Made by a program: the position numbers and the translations under genes. The notes below the pieces were generated by a model. It made no database searches. It was given only the letters and a program-made list of their open reading frames with translations, and was not told the origin of the DNA. Shown piece after piece: positions 1 to 8,432 of a stretch of 47,005 nt of DNA (the first letter of the stretch is position 1; each line of letters starts with the position of its first letter). The DNA is from CAZCDS01 sp964497585 (lineage in GTDB: Bacteria > Desulfobacterota > Desulfomonilia > Desulfomonilales > Desulfomonilaceae): NCBI GenBank assembly GCA_964497585.1, contig CAZCDS010000053.1, positions 1-47,005 of the forward strand, read 5' to 3'.

Positions 1-44
1 AAACAGACCACCAGGACAGCGACAATCTTCTCCTTAAAACCCAT
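1..44 (-). CDS. 5' end of an exported or membrane protein gene (partial)
   Basis: Only 14 complete codons are inside the window; the gene continues beyond base 1. The ATG at 44-42 is preceded by an AGGAGT ribosome binding site with a 6-nt spacer. The peptide starts MGFKEK and turns into a hydrophobic stretch (IVAVLVVC), as in a signal peptide or first membrane segment. The family cannot be assigned from so little sequence. About 500 bp separate it from the DUF4340 gene upstream on the same strand, so it probably has its own promoter. Confidence 0.6.
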   Translation of the reverse strand, partial: MGFKEKIVAVLVVC

Positions 45-538
45 GATGTTACTCCTTTTGCGGGGGATGGAGTGAGCGCTCAGCTCGCCTCCGGTCACTG
101 TGATGCACCGCGTCGCAAGCGCCGTCCCTCGGGTGAAAACCGAGAAGCCGGGCTGGCCAGCGGAGCCCCAATTTCCCGATTACCTACAGACGAAAGGCAG
201 CCTTGCCACGACTGTTTCCACTCGCTCCATGCCTGATCACACGGATCTCAATCGGTTCTTTCTGAGAGGTTCTTCTAAGCCGCACGGATGGATTTAAACC
301 GCCGAATTGCCCCTTGGTGCCATTGTATCACCATCCGGCAGGCATGAGATTTGAGTTGGATTTGAACTATGAATCCTGAGCGTATCGGTCGAAAACGTCC
401 ATGTCAAGCACAAAAAGACTAAGTCGGAAGGTGCTCTCATGGAGGAGAAGACCGTGGGCAGGGGACGCCCTCGGATGCCACGCAGCGCAGCACCTTTCCA
501 CATTCTCACGGGAAGGGAAGCAGCCGTTCAGGCTGACG
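45..538. other. intergenic stretch, nothing recognised
   Basis: This 494-bp stretch lies between two minus-strand genes. Short open frames on both strands overlap each other, lack ribosome binding sites and give low-complexity translations. I see no tRNA, clear terminator or consensus promoter. It presumably carries the leader of the gene that starts at 44. Confidence 0.5.
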
Positions 539-2053
539 CTATTCCTTCTTTTCGTCGCCTTTGGTTTGGTTCTTTTCGACGATTCTGGAAAGGTCATTCC
601 GTAATCGGTTTACGAAATCTCCTTTGAGTACGAAGACAGCTTTTCCGTCCTCGTGGGGCACAACGAGAGCATTCACGTTCTCCGGAGCTCCAGGCTCTTC
701 GCCGACGGCCTTTTCTTTTTTCTTCTTGAGGTTCTCCGAAGTCACCGGAGCGGCTTCAGTTGCCTTGGTTTCTTTCTTGGCATTGTGGGATTTCTTGTCA
801 ATCCAGCTGGCCTTGAGGACGATCGGTTCCTTCTTTCCTTTGGCGAACAGCCTGGCTACCAGCTTTGGCTTGTCCAAGTGGAGGGCCGCAAGATCCTCAG
901 AGCCCTTTTCTTTCAAAGACTTCCATTCCAATCCCTTGAGAGCCCACAGAATACCCGTGACAGGCCAGGTGTCGATTTCCTTCTTGGCAGGTTTCGTGAG
1001 AGCCCACTTGCCTGTTTTGGTTCTGGCTGCGGCAAAGGTCTTACCGTCGAGCTGTATTTCTATTTTCTCGATATCCGGAATCTTGAAAGAGAAGAGAGAT
1101 CGGTCTCTGAGCTCTTCGGGATCGGTCTTGATCCTCTTGAGCACCGATCCGTCTACTTCATAGACGGTGTCTCTCTCTTTGATTCTTGCATAGCGGTTGT
1201 GTGAAGCGCCGAGGCTTTTTCCCTTCGAGCCGACCGATTTGCCCAGGAGAAGTGTCTGTCTGAGCTTTTTTCCGGCAAGGGTTATCGTCATCTCCGGCTT
1301 TTCCAGGCCGTACGGGTCACCTTCTTTTTTCGGTTTGTCGATAATGGCTTTGGCCTGGAGCCTTACCAGATATCTGAGGGCCGCGTTCACCTCTGATGCT
1401 TTGGCTTTTACTTTCAGGGGCTTGGAAATCCTCCAGCCGTCGGGCGGGTCTTTGTCGAGCTGGATTTCCTTGTCGCCGGTCCGCACCTTGATGGTGTCCA
1501 CGTCCGGCTTCGCGATTGCCACGACGGTCTTGTCCCGCAGGTCGAAGGCGGTCTTATTCAGGCTGTTCTTCAAGGTATCGGCAACCAGCAGAAGCTTCGG
1601 GTCCTCGTCCACACGGAGATAGCAGGACGTCTTGGAAGGATTGGCAGCACCGAAGGAGAGTTGGACGGGCTTATCCTTCGTCAGGAGTACGACCGTTAAT
1701 GACGGTTTTTCCAAACCGAATTCCTTCCAGTTGACGTTTTTGTCTTTGACGAGCTTCTCTCTCTTGGCATTAAGGACCGAGGTGAGGAATCCGTCAACTT
1801 CTCTGCCATCGGCTTTGGCCTTGACCGGCTCGGCAAGCACCCAGGTCTTCGCCGGTTTGCGGAGCGTGATCCGTCCCTTCCCCTGAGAATCGATCTTTAT
1901 TCCGACTATATTATCCCTCTTCAGGTGGACGATTTTCTCGGCCTTTTGTTTGAGCGCCAGGTCTTTGTGTTTTTGCCTCACTTCCACAACATAGATATAG
2001 GCTGCAATAACACAGAGTATTAATAGATATATCAATACCTTGAGCGGCTTCAT
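539..2053 (-). CDS. DUF4340 domain protein of a Gld-type ABC exporter operon
   Basis: A 504-residue protein with one N-terminal membrane anchor (about residues 7-24). A long periplasmic region follows, built from repeats of the DUF4340 type: strand-rich units with GxxxxxLxKPAKTWxLxxP-like segments near residues 50-100, 190-230 and 350-400. DUF4340 proteins are typically encoded next to GldG-like ABC auxiliary proteins, as here; their biochemical role is not established. The C-terminal part is very Lys/Glu-rich and probably disordered. The ATG follows a GGAGG site with an 8-nt spacer. The gene is the last of a four-gene operon, 77 bp after the GldG-like gene. Its leader shares a 17-nt motif with the leader of the first gene. 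Confidence 0.85.
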   Translation of the reverse strand: MKPLKVLIYLLILCVIAAYIYVVEVRQKHKDLALKQKAEKIVHLKRDNIVGIKIDSQGKGRITLRKPAKTWVLAEPVKAKADGREVDGFLTSVLNAKREKLVKDKNVNWKEFGLEKPSLTVVLLTKDKPVQLSFGAANPSKTSCYLRVDEDPKLLLVADTLKNSLNKTAFDLRDKTVVAIAKPDVDTIKVRTGDKEIQLDKDPPDGWRISKPLKVKAKASEVNAALRYLVRLQAKAIIDKPKKEGDPYGLEKPEMTITLAGKKLRQTLLLGKSVGSKGKSLGASHNRYARIKERDTVYEVDGSVLKRIKTDPEELRDRSLFSFKIPDIEKIEIQLDGKTFAAARTKTGKWALTKPAKKEIDTWPVTGILWALKGLEWKSLKEKGSEDLAALHLDKPKLVARLFAKGKKEPIVLKASWIDKKSHNAKKETKATEAAPVTSENLKKKKEKAVGEEPGAPENVNALVVPHEDGKAVFVLKGDFVNRLRNDLSRIVEKNQTKGDEKKE

Positions 2054-2061
2054 GCGTCAAA

Positions 2062-2078
2062 CCTCCTCAGGAGTCTTC
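2062..2078 (-). repeat. 17-nt leader motif, copy 2, covering the DUF4340 ribosome binding site
   Basis: On the minus strand this reads GAAGACTCCTGAGGAGG and is identical to 5353-5369, just upstream of the ATPase gene of the same operon. It contains the dyad CTCCTGAGGAG, so CTCC can pair with the GGAG of the Shine-Dalgarno sequence. It may modulate translation or bind a regulator. The exact match is seen in the sequence; the function is inference. Confidence 0.6.
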
Positions 2079-2130
2079 GGGGGAAATCTCCGTGGCATCC
2101 AGCGTGCCCAATCCGTCCGAAGTGATCGGT

Positions 2131-3588
2131 TCAGACCAGGCGCGTTCTTCGTCGGAAAAAATAGACCACTACACCGGCCACGAACCAGGCGAGAGGCACG
2201 AGCACCACCGGCAGTGCAAACATGATGGTGGATTGGCTTCCCGTCAGGATCACGGGCTGTGACTTGCGTGACTTGGGCCGTATGGCTATAAGATTCTCCT
2301 CTTCCGCGAGCCAGGAGATGGTATTCATGAAGAGGTCGCCATTGCCCTGCAGTCGGAAGAACTTGTTGCTGGCGAATTGTGAACTGCCGATCACCACGAT
2401 CCTCGCCTTGGCCGGTTTCGGCAAGGCCGAGTTAAGACCTGCACTGCCCGTGCCCTTGCCTTTGCTCGCTTCAGCCAATCGCTTGTTCAACGACGCCATG
2501 TTTGTGTAGGTGGAAACCGCCATGACGGGAATTGGCCCTTTGGTTCCCGTTTTCGGATCAAAATTCGCCTTCCCGCTCTTGAGTTGGCTCTCGCTGATGG
2601 TCCACGAGAGCGGACCTGTGAGCGCGAGTTCCTTGGCAACCACGTTGGGTACCGGCTTCTTCGGGACTGCGACCGATCGAGCCTCCGGGAAGAAGGATGC
2701 AAGCTTGAAGTTCTTGGTGATGGGGAACTTGATGTAGGTAGTAATGACCGGCATGAGGTAATCTCCACCGAAAACGCGGCTCATGCGATCGATCACGATG
2801 TCGTCTTTGGTTACAAATCCGTAATGCTTTAGGAATTTCGCCAGCTTGGGGGACTTGAAGGGATTGAGGAGGACAAGGAGGTTTCCTCCTTTGTCCAGAT
2901 ACTTCTTGATCATTTCCAGCTCAACGTCAAGAAGGTCTATCGTGGGACCCGCGATGACGAGCATTGCGGCGTCCTCAGGGACTGCCGGCTTGCGCGTCAG
3001 AACGATCTCGGTCGTCTGGTAGTTCTGTTTCTCGATGTGCTCTTTTGCAACACTGAGCCCGTCGGGATCCTTTGACTCGGGCGATAGCTCGCCATGCCCC
3101 TTGACGAAGTAGATCTTTTTGATCTCCCCTCTGAGCAGTTTTAGCAGGGCATTGGTAACTGTCTCCTCGTCCGCGGTTGTGATCCGCTCCTCCTTATCGC
3201 CAGCCCTGATAATGATGGTAGGGTAGGCATCGATCTTGTTTTTCAACGCGACGGCCCGGTCCTTGTCCGGATCTATGAAGGAGTACGTGAACCCGGAATA
3301 GCTGTCACGGTATTGATCGAGCAGGTCACTGGCACGCGCACGCTGCCTGAGTTCCTTGGTCTCGTAGAACGCGAGGACCTGAACCGGCAATCCCCGTTTC
3401 TTGAAAGTCTCGACCGCTTTCTTGCTCTGAGGCGCGAGCGTGTACTTGCCGATGTCGGTGAGATCCCATCTCATAGGATGCTGGATGGCGATGTACTGTA
3501 TTGCAGCGACGATGGCCAAGAAGACTATTGCCCCGACTATCGTGCCGAGACCAAGGACCATCCGTCGTCGTGATTCTTTCGCTATCAT
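2131..3588 (-). CDS. GldG-family ABC transporter auxiliary protein
   Basis: A 485-residue protein with the usual GldG/ABC_transp_aux layout. There is an N-terminal membrane segment (about residues 12-34), then DLTDIGKYTLAPQSKKAVE, the typical start of the periplasmic domain. A large periplasmic domain follows (to about 450), then a C-terminal membrane segment ending in an Arg-rich tail (FFRRRTR). The family is named after gliding protein GldG, but most members belong to general ABC exporter operons of unknown substrate. It starts 3 nt after the permease stop codon, so it is probably translationally coupled. It contains no ATPase motifs itself. Confidence 0.85.
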   Translation of the reverse strand: MIAKESRRRMVLGLGTIVGAIVFLAIVAAIQYIAIQHPMRWDLTDIGKYTLAPQSKKAVETFKKRGLPVQVLAFYETKELRQRARASDLLDQYRDSYSGFTYSFIDPDKDRAVALKNKIDAYPTIIIRAGDKEERITTADEETVTNALLKLLRGEIKKIYFVKGHGELSPESKDPDGLSVAKEHIEKQNYQTTEIVLTRKPAVPEDAAMLVIAGPTIDLLDVELEMIKKYLDKGGNLLVLLNPFKSPKLAKFLKHYGFVTKDDIVIDRMSRVFGGDYLMPVITTYIKFPITKNFKLASFFPEARSVAVPKKPVPNVVAKELALTGPLSWTISESQLKSGKANFDPKTGTKGPIPVMAVSTYTNMASLNKRLAEASKGKGTGSAGLNSALPKPAKARIVVIGSSQFASNKFFRLQGNGDLFMNTISWLAEEENLIAIRPKSRKSQPVILTGSQSTIMFALPVVLVPLAWFVAGVVVYFFRRRTRLV

Positions 3589-3591
3589 ATT

Positions 3592-4362
3592 TTACCCCCG
3601 CCACCTGTGCGTCTCGAGAGAGCGCAGCGTCAGAAAGAGAAAGAACGCCGTGAAGAGGACGAAGAAGGTAACGTCCGAGAGCGCCACGATTCCCTTGTCC
3701 AGGGCATCGAGGTGTTCGAGGATGGAGAGTTGCTTGATTATTGCGCCCACCGTTTCACCTGTAAACGACGACGACCAACTCAAGATCCAGAAGAAGAGAG
3801 CGGCTCCGAACGTGAGGGCCGCAGCGACGATCTGATTCTCTGTGAGCGAGGAGAGAAACATCCCCAACGCCATAAAGGCCGCTCCCATCAGGAGCAGGCC
3901 GAGGTAGCCTCCGATGACCGGGCCGGGATCAGGTGGGCCTACGCCGAACAGCAGCAGAAGGCACGGGGAGGTGGATGCCAATATGATCACAAGCAACAGC
4001 CATGACGCAAGATACTTGCCGGCCATGACTCCGGGATCGGATATCGGGTACGTCTGCAGGAGCTCAATGGTTCCGGATTTCTTTTCCTCGGAGAAGAGGC
4101 GCATCGTCAACAGCGGCATGACGAACAAGAGGATGATGCTCATGTTCTGAATGAAAGGACGAACCACCACATCCGTCAGGTTAATCCTTTGCGCGAGCAT
4201 AGGCGAGCTGGATGCCTGGAGACTGACCATGCTCATGACCGACATATTTACGTAGAAGAAAAAACCCGAAATCAGAAGAAAAGTTCCTGCCACCGCGTAC
4301 GCGATGGGGGACGCGAAGAAATTGGCGATCTCCTTACGGAATACTGCGTAGGTGCCTCCCAT
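3592..4362 (-). CDS. ABC-2 type permease, GldF-like
   Basis: A 256-residue integral membrane protein with about six hydrophobic helices. It begins with the typical ABC-2 subfamily start (YAVFRKEIANFFASPIAY). The conserved cytoplasmic segment LFSEEKKSGTIELLQTYPIS is present around residues 90-110. It forms the membrane channel for the ATPase encoded immediately upstream; the stop codon of that gene overlaps this ATG by one base (TGATG). Length and organisation match GldF-like permeases. The transported substrate cannot be told from the sequence. Confidence 0.9.
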   Translation of the reverse strand: MGGTYAVFRKEIANFFASPIAYAVAGTFLLISGFFFYVNMSVMSMVSLQASSSPMLAQRINLTDVVVRPFIQNMSIILLFVMPLLTMRLFSEEKKSGTIELLQTYPISDPGVMAGKYLASWLLLVIILASTSPCLLLLFGVGPPDPGPVIGGYLGLLLMGAAFMALGMFLSSLTENQIVAAALTFGAALFFWILSWSSSFTGETVGAIIKQLSILEHLDALDKGIVALSDVTFFVLFTAFFLFLTLRSLETHRWRG

Positions 4363-5345
4363 CAGGCCACCTCCTTGTTCCCGGACGACGCTTCCATGCC
4401 CGTTCCTTCCTCCTCCACCGTAACAAGGTCAATAAAGACGTCTTCCAGGCTTGCGTCCATGGAAGTCAGCTCCAGAAGGTCCCATCCCTTTTCCACAACG
4501 GCCCTGGAGAGGGCGGGCCGGATATCCAGGTCCTTCTTGGCGTGTACGGTGAGCTCCGTTTCCGAGTCGCGAGGTTCCCTTCCCGGCTCCACCGAGACCA
4601 CCCCGTCGATCCCTTCGAGGAGCGAGATCGCTTCTCCTGCCGGCGCTCTGATCACGAGGTGGCATCGCGCGGATTTGCCGTGCCGTCTGGTGAGGTTGCC
4701 CGGTGTATCCTCGGCCACTATTGAGCCCTTGTTGATGATGATCACCCGATTACAGACCTGACTGACCTCGGGCAATATGTGGGTGGAAAGAATAACGGTC
4801 CGATTCTCGGAGAACGAGCTAATGAGCTCCCTGATCTCTCGGATCTGCTTCGGATCCAGGCCGATGGTGGGCTCATCCAAGACAAGGAGCGGAGGGTCCC
4901 CGAGAAGCGCTTGAGCAAGTCCGACCCGCTGTCGATATCCTTTGGACAAGGTGCCTATCAATCGGGTCATTGCGTCGTCAATGCCCACGGTACGGGCCAC
5001 TCGAGCGATCTCTTCGGCTCTGTTGCCGGGAGGAATTCTCTTTGCTCGGGCCACGAAGTCGAGATATCCGCTTACACGCATCCACGAGTACAATGGGGCG
5101 TTCTCCGGGAGATAGCCGACCTTCGACCGGATTTTCATCGATTCGGACCGGACATCCATCCCGAGCACACGCGCTTCCCCCGACGATGCAGGCGAGAAAC
5201 AGGTGAGTATCCGCATGGTCGTGGTTTTTCCAGCACCGTTAGGTCCGAGAAAGCCTACGATTTCTCCCGTTCCAATCCGAAATTTCACATTCTTGATAGC
5301 GGGCAGGCGACCGTAGTATTTCGTCAGCCCATCGACTTCGATCAT
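4362..5345 (-). CDS. ABC transporter ATP-binding protein, GldA-like
   Basis: A 327-residue ABC ATPase. Walker A GPNGAGKTT is at residues 34-42, the signature LSKGYRQRVG at 133-142 and Walker B LLVLDEP at 153-159, followed by the switch histidine in STHIL. The roughly 100-residue C-terminal extension is typical of exporters that pair with ABC-2 permeases. It is the first gene of the four-gene exporter operon and overlaps the permease by one base. Its start codon lies next to the leader motif at 5353-5369. Confidence 0.93.
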   Translation of the reverse strand: MIEVDGLTKYYGRLPAIKNVKFRIGTGEIVGFLGPNGAGKTTTMRILTCFSPASSGEARVLGMDVRSESMKIRSKVGYLPENAPLYSWMRVSGYLDFVARAKRIPPGNRAEEIARVARTVGIDDAMTRLIGTLSKGYRQRVGLAQALLGDPPLLVLDEPTIGLDPKQIREIRELISSFSENRTVILSTHILPEVSQVCNRVIIINKGSIVAEDTPGNLTRRHGKSARCHLVIRAPAGEAISLLEGIDGVVSVEPGREPRDSETELTVHAKKDLDIRPALSRAVVEKGWDLLELTSMDASLEDVFIDLVTVEEEGTGMEASSGNKEVA

Positions 5346-5352
5346 GAGCCGT

Positions 5353-5369
5353 CCTCCTCAGGAGTCTTC
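5353..5369 (-). repeat. 17-nt leader motif, copy 1, covering the ATPase ribosome binding site
   Basis: Identical on the minus strand to the motif at 2062-2078 (GAAGACTCCTGAGGAGG). It places GAGGAGG 7 nt before the ATG of the ATPase gene, inside a CTCC/GGAG dyad. Two copies lie in front of the first and last genes of the same operon. Confidence 0.6.
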
Positions 5370-5408
5370 TTCAAGCCAACGCGTTTCGCGCCTCGCTTAG
5401 TATTTGTC

Positions 5409-5425
5409 AAGGGGGAAGCCCCCTT
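5409..5425 (-). terminator. perfect hairpin downstream of the methyltransferase-like gene
   Basis: AAGGGGG-CTT-CCCCCTT on the minus strand forms a 7-bp stem with a 3-nt loop. It lies about 40 nt after the stop codon at 5467. No U-run follows, so it is not a canonical intrinsic terminator. It may be an mRNA 3'-end stabiliser or a weak terminator between the methyltransferase-like gene and the exporter operon. Confidence 0.35.
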
Positions 5426-5466
5426 TGGAAGGTATCGGAATTCCCGGACCACAGGCCCCTGAAAGT

Positions 5467-6228
5467 TCAGCACAAGAGGGATAATGCCGAAAAGTCTTCC
5501 CTGAATTCGGATCGCAGCACATCTGCCAGGAGGTATTCGAGGCCGGCTCCCGCGAGCATGTTCATGGAGGTCCGTTCGACTTGCCAGGGGAATCGGCCGC
5601 GCTGACCGCTGCGGAGGTTGGAAAGGCCAGCCATGGTCCGCGTAGGCTCGCGGAAGACTGCGCCGGCCGCGAGCAATCTGATCGTTTTCACTGCGTGGGC
5701 CACCCGAGAGAAGGCGTCATCCCAACTCAGGTTGGGGAGGACGGGGTCAAAGATCAGTCTGTCGGGGGATAAACCGGCTTCAGTGGCGTGTTGTCTCAAT
5801 TCCAGCGCGAGCGCGAGCTTTTCCTCGACTGACGGGGGCGCGAACGAACGCTCGTCCATAAGAAGGACCACCACGTCGGTGTCGTGTTCCACCGCGAGGG
5901 GCAGGATCTCCCGAACCTTTCGCTCCTCCCCGGAGAGTGCACTGAGAATAGGTTTCTCGTCACACGAGGACAGCCCCGCCGCGAGAACCCTCGGATTAGC
6001 ACTGTCGAGGATGAGGCCTATGGATGCGACCTCCTGAACCGTCTCGACGAGGAAGTTTATCCGATCTTGTCTCTTCTTCGAGAGATAACCGGGATTGATA
6101 TCGATGAAATCAGCGCCCGCGCCTTCACATCGCTTCACGAGTTCCCGTATCGGCTTGGGGTCGAGCCTCTCCATCGCGTCCGACACCACCGGATTGAGGC
6201 CGTGAAGATTATCGGCTACGAGAAACAC
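5467..6228 (-). CDS. pterin-binding methyltransferase-like protein (AcsE/MtrH/DHPS superfamily)
   Basis: A 253-residue TIM-barrel protein resembling CH3-THF:corrinoid iron-sulfur protein methyltransferase (AcsE). Matching segments are DINPG (43-47), LDSANP (74-79), the GEERKVREILPLAVEH helix (about 100-115), FDPVLP (160-165) and GLSN (200-203). In AcsE these segments hold the Asp and Asn residues that bind the pterin. The INS-type motif expected near residue 95 reads LSALSGEE instead, so one expected Asn is Ser. The start is GTG, chosen because it aligns with the family start and has GAGGG upstream. A role in Wood-Ljungdahl methyl transfer is inferred, and metV/metF elsewhere in the window are consistent with it. 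No acs genes are adjacent. Confidence 0.75.
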   Translation of the reverse strand: MFLVADNLHGLNPVVSDAMERLDPKPIRELVKRCEGAGADFIDINPGYLSKKRQDRINFLVETVQEVASIGLILDSANPRVLAAGLSSCDEKPILSALSGEERKVREILPLAVEHDTDVVVLLMDERSFAPPSVEEKLALALELRQHATEAGLSPDRLIFDPVLPNLSWDDAFSRVAHAVKTIRLLAAGAVFREPTRTMAGLSNLRSGQRGRFPWQVERTSMNMLAGAGLEYLLADVLRSEFREDFSALSLLC

Positions 6229-6312
6229 GAAATCTGCCCTCTTGTGACAAGCAGTACGGTTGCGTTATACGGCAGAATGATGCGGCAACGTGCGCGGTTT
6301 ACTGCCGTCGAC

Positions 6313-7488
6313 TCACGATACGGACGCTTTGTGCGCCGCTACCTCCGCGAAGATATCGATCATCTGCTGATGGTTGACTTCGAGCGTATAGCGTGCTGCC
6401 GCCTTGTGAGCGGCCGTTGAGGCTGCACTCCGAAAAGACGGGTCCAGGAAGCGCTCCATCGCGGCGGCCATCTCGTCAGTATCAGCGGGATCACTTAGGA
6501 CCATGCCGGTAACACCATCTTCAATGATGCCGGCAGCGCCGTTGACGACGGTCGTGATGGCCGGCAATCCCGCGGCCATGGCTTCGAAGACGACAAGAGA
6601 GCACGCATCGTAGAATGTGGGCAGGATGAAAACGTCGCTCGCTTGGTAAAAAGTCTCCGGCTCTTTAGTAGGACCTTGAAAAGACACTACTTCCTCCAGG
6701 TTGAGCCTGTCGACCTGCGAGCGAAGGGCAGGGGAGGGCGGTCTCCCGACGGTGAGTACCGCGAAACGGTCGCGGCCTACCCTGTCCCTCAGCTTCCCTG
6801 CCGCCTCCAAAAGGTATTTCACGCCCTTTTTCCTGAAATCATAGGCCATGAAAAGGAATGTCACCCGGTCTCCAAGACCGAGTCCGCGTCTCAGTTCGGT
6901 TCGATCCCCGCTGCCCGAGCGTGAGAATCTCGTTGTATCGATCCCGTTATACACAAGACGAATCCGGTCACGCGCCACCTTGAAATAGTGTGCCATATCG
7001 TCCCTTACCATATCCGATATGGCAACAATGACAGGTGGTTGATGCATTCGAAAGGCCGCGGATTCGATCCAGGCTCGCGCGTGATACTTCGGGGTAAGAA
7101 AGAGCAAGAGGGCCTTCAGGCCACGAACGAAAGAATTCTCGACGGCTTTTAACTTCCTGATATTACTCAGGTAGTGGACGCCTCCATGGCTCTGATACAC
7201 GTTCATGGTAAGCGTGTTGCCAAAGCCCAGGATAACCTCGAAGTCCTCGTTGGCAACCAGCCTGCGGTGCATGAGTGCGAAGTGAAGTATACGGAGGAAC
7301 GGCGGAATCCATTTGGGGAGCAAAGTTATCGGGTGAAAGAAGGCCCCGGGTGGATCCCCGTCCCATGAATGCCCGTACAGATGCACGTCCCATCCCTGGG
7401 CAACGAGCGTCTGGGCGAGCTGAACAGCGTACGCTTCCGCACCGCCCGCATGAACGCTGAATCTCTCTATGGCCAGTGCAATGCGCAT
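6313..7488 (-). CDS. glycosyltransferase family 4, WaaG-like (LPS core)
   Basis: A 391-residue GT-B glycosyltransferase. The N-terminal acceptor domain starts MRIALAIERFSVHAGGAEAYA, the glycine-rich acceptor loop seen in WaaG/RfaG. The C-terminal GT4 domain includes VYNGIDTTRF (about 180-190), FRKKGVKYLLEA and the nucleotide-sugar motif FYDACSLVVFEAMAAGLP (an EX7E-type element, about 290-310). It likely adds the first hexose to the inner core of LPS. It lies 6 nt after a WaaE-like gene in the same direction. The exact sugar donor cannot be read from the sequence. Confidence 0.82.
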   Translation of the reverse strand: MRIALAIERFSVHAGGAEAYAVQLAQTLVAQGWDVHLYGHSWDGDPPGAFFHPITLLPKWIPPFLRILHFALMHRRLVANEDFEVILGFGNTLTMNVYQSHGGVHYLSNIRKLKAVENSFVRGLKALLLFLTPKYHARAWIESAAFRMHQPPVIVAISDMVRDDMAHYFKVARDRIRLVYNGIDTTRFSRSGSGDRTELRRGLGLGDRVTFLFMAYDFRKKGVKYLLEAAGKLRDRVGRDRFAVLTVGRPPSPALRSQVDRLNLEEVVSFQGPTKEPETFYQASDVFILPTFYDACSLVVFEAMAAGLPAITTVVNGAAGIIEDGVTGMVLSDPADTDEMAAAMERFLDPSFRSAASTAAHKAAARYTLEVNHQQMIDIFAEVAAHKASVS

Positions 7489-7494
7489 CGGTAT

Positions 7495-8295
7495 TCAGGG
7501 GGACGGCGTCTCATCTTCATCGGTCAATCCCTTTTCCCAGGCCTTGGCATGCCTCAAGAAAACGTAGAAGGAGCTGTTCACCGCTATCACAAGCCCCGGC
7601 ATTCCATCGAGGAGTCCGAGCTTCCAGACGGCGCATTCCAGGAACTTGCCCGCCGCGTGCACGACCCCCCACAGGAGATCCAACTGCGATCCCCGGTTCC
7701 TAGAGTGGTTCGCGGCAACTGCAGAGAACCGGTTGATGGTGTTGACCTGATCGGCAATGTCGCGATAGACGTAGTGCAGAATTGGTTTCTCGAGCTGTTC
7801 CACTCTGCCAGAAACCTCAAGCTTCTCATGGATACCCTCACCGAACCAATTCCCGCAACCTCGGCGCACAAGGCGGACCTTCCTGTCGGGGTACCAACCT
7901 CCGTGACGAATCCACCGCCCGAGGTAACGACTGAGACGAGGCATGGAGAAACCCGCAACATCCGAACTTGCGGTCTCCAGGGCAGCGAGGATCTCCGCGG
8001 TGGAGTCTTTCGACAGGGCTTCGTCAGCATCGAGGTTGAGTATCCACTCCCCGCGAGCCTGCTCAAGGGCGAATTGTTTCTGCCGAGCGTAGCCTTCCCA
8101 TTCGTGTACGACCACCTTCGCGCCGGCATTCGTGCAGATTTCCCGCGTGTGATCCGAACTGCCGGAATCGACCACGAGGACTTCTTCGGCAAAGTCAACG
8201 CTTTTAAGAAGTCTGCCGATACGGTCAGCTTCGTTCTTGGCAATGACGGCAACCGTAAGCAGAGGGAGGGAAGCGGACTGTCGAGGAGTCTCCAT
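7495..8295 (-). CDS. glycosyltransferase family 2, WaaE/KdtX-like (LPS core)
   Basis: A 266-residue GT-A enzyme. The start LLTVAVIAKNEADRIGRLL, VVDSGSSDHT (about 41-50) and the metal-binding NLDADEAL (about 87-94) are typical of GT2. The Trp-rich segment around residues 125-145 (RHGGWYPDRKVRLVRR) and HEKLEVSGRV match the WaaE/KdtX branch that adds a beta-linked hexose to the LPS inner core. The ATG has no Shine-Dalgarno sequence. The upstream consensus promoter predicts a transcript that starts only 1-3 nt before this codon, so the mRNA may be leaderless. It forms an operon with the following GT4 gene. Confidence 0.85.
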   Translation of the reverse strand: METPRQSASLPLLTVAVIAKNEADRIGRLLKSVDFAEEVLVVDSGSSDHTREICTNAGAKVVVHEWEGYARQKQFALEQARGEWILNLDADEALSKDSTAEILAALETASSDVAGFSMPRLSRYLGRWIRHGGWYPDRKVRLVRRGCGNWFGEGIHEKLEVSGRVEQLEKPILHYVYRDIADQVNTINRFSAVAANHSRNRGSQLDLLWGVVHAAGKFLECAVWKLGLLDGMPGLVIAVNSSFYVFLRHAKAWEKGLTDEDETPSP

Positions 8296-8303
8296 GGGCG
8301 CAG

Positions 8304-8332
8304 ATCATAGAATCAGTTTGGTCGCCTGTCAA
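8304..8332 (-). promoter_or_regulatory. sigma-70 promoter of the glycosyltransferase pair
   Basis: On the minus strand TTGACA (8332-8327), a 17-bp spacer and TATGAT (8309-8304). This is a full -35 consensus with a 5/6 -10 box. The predicted start site is about 8296-8298, next to the ATG at 8295. Confidence 0.7.
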
Positions 8333-8432
8333 ATATCGGAATTTTTTGCAGCCCACTCGAGTTAACATAATATATCTTATCGGACGTGCCGGACGAGCGA
8401 ATTCGATCTGCGGCCGCCGGGCCGTGCCGAAC

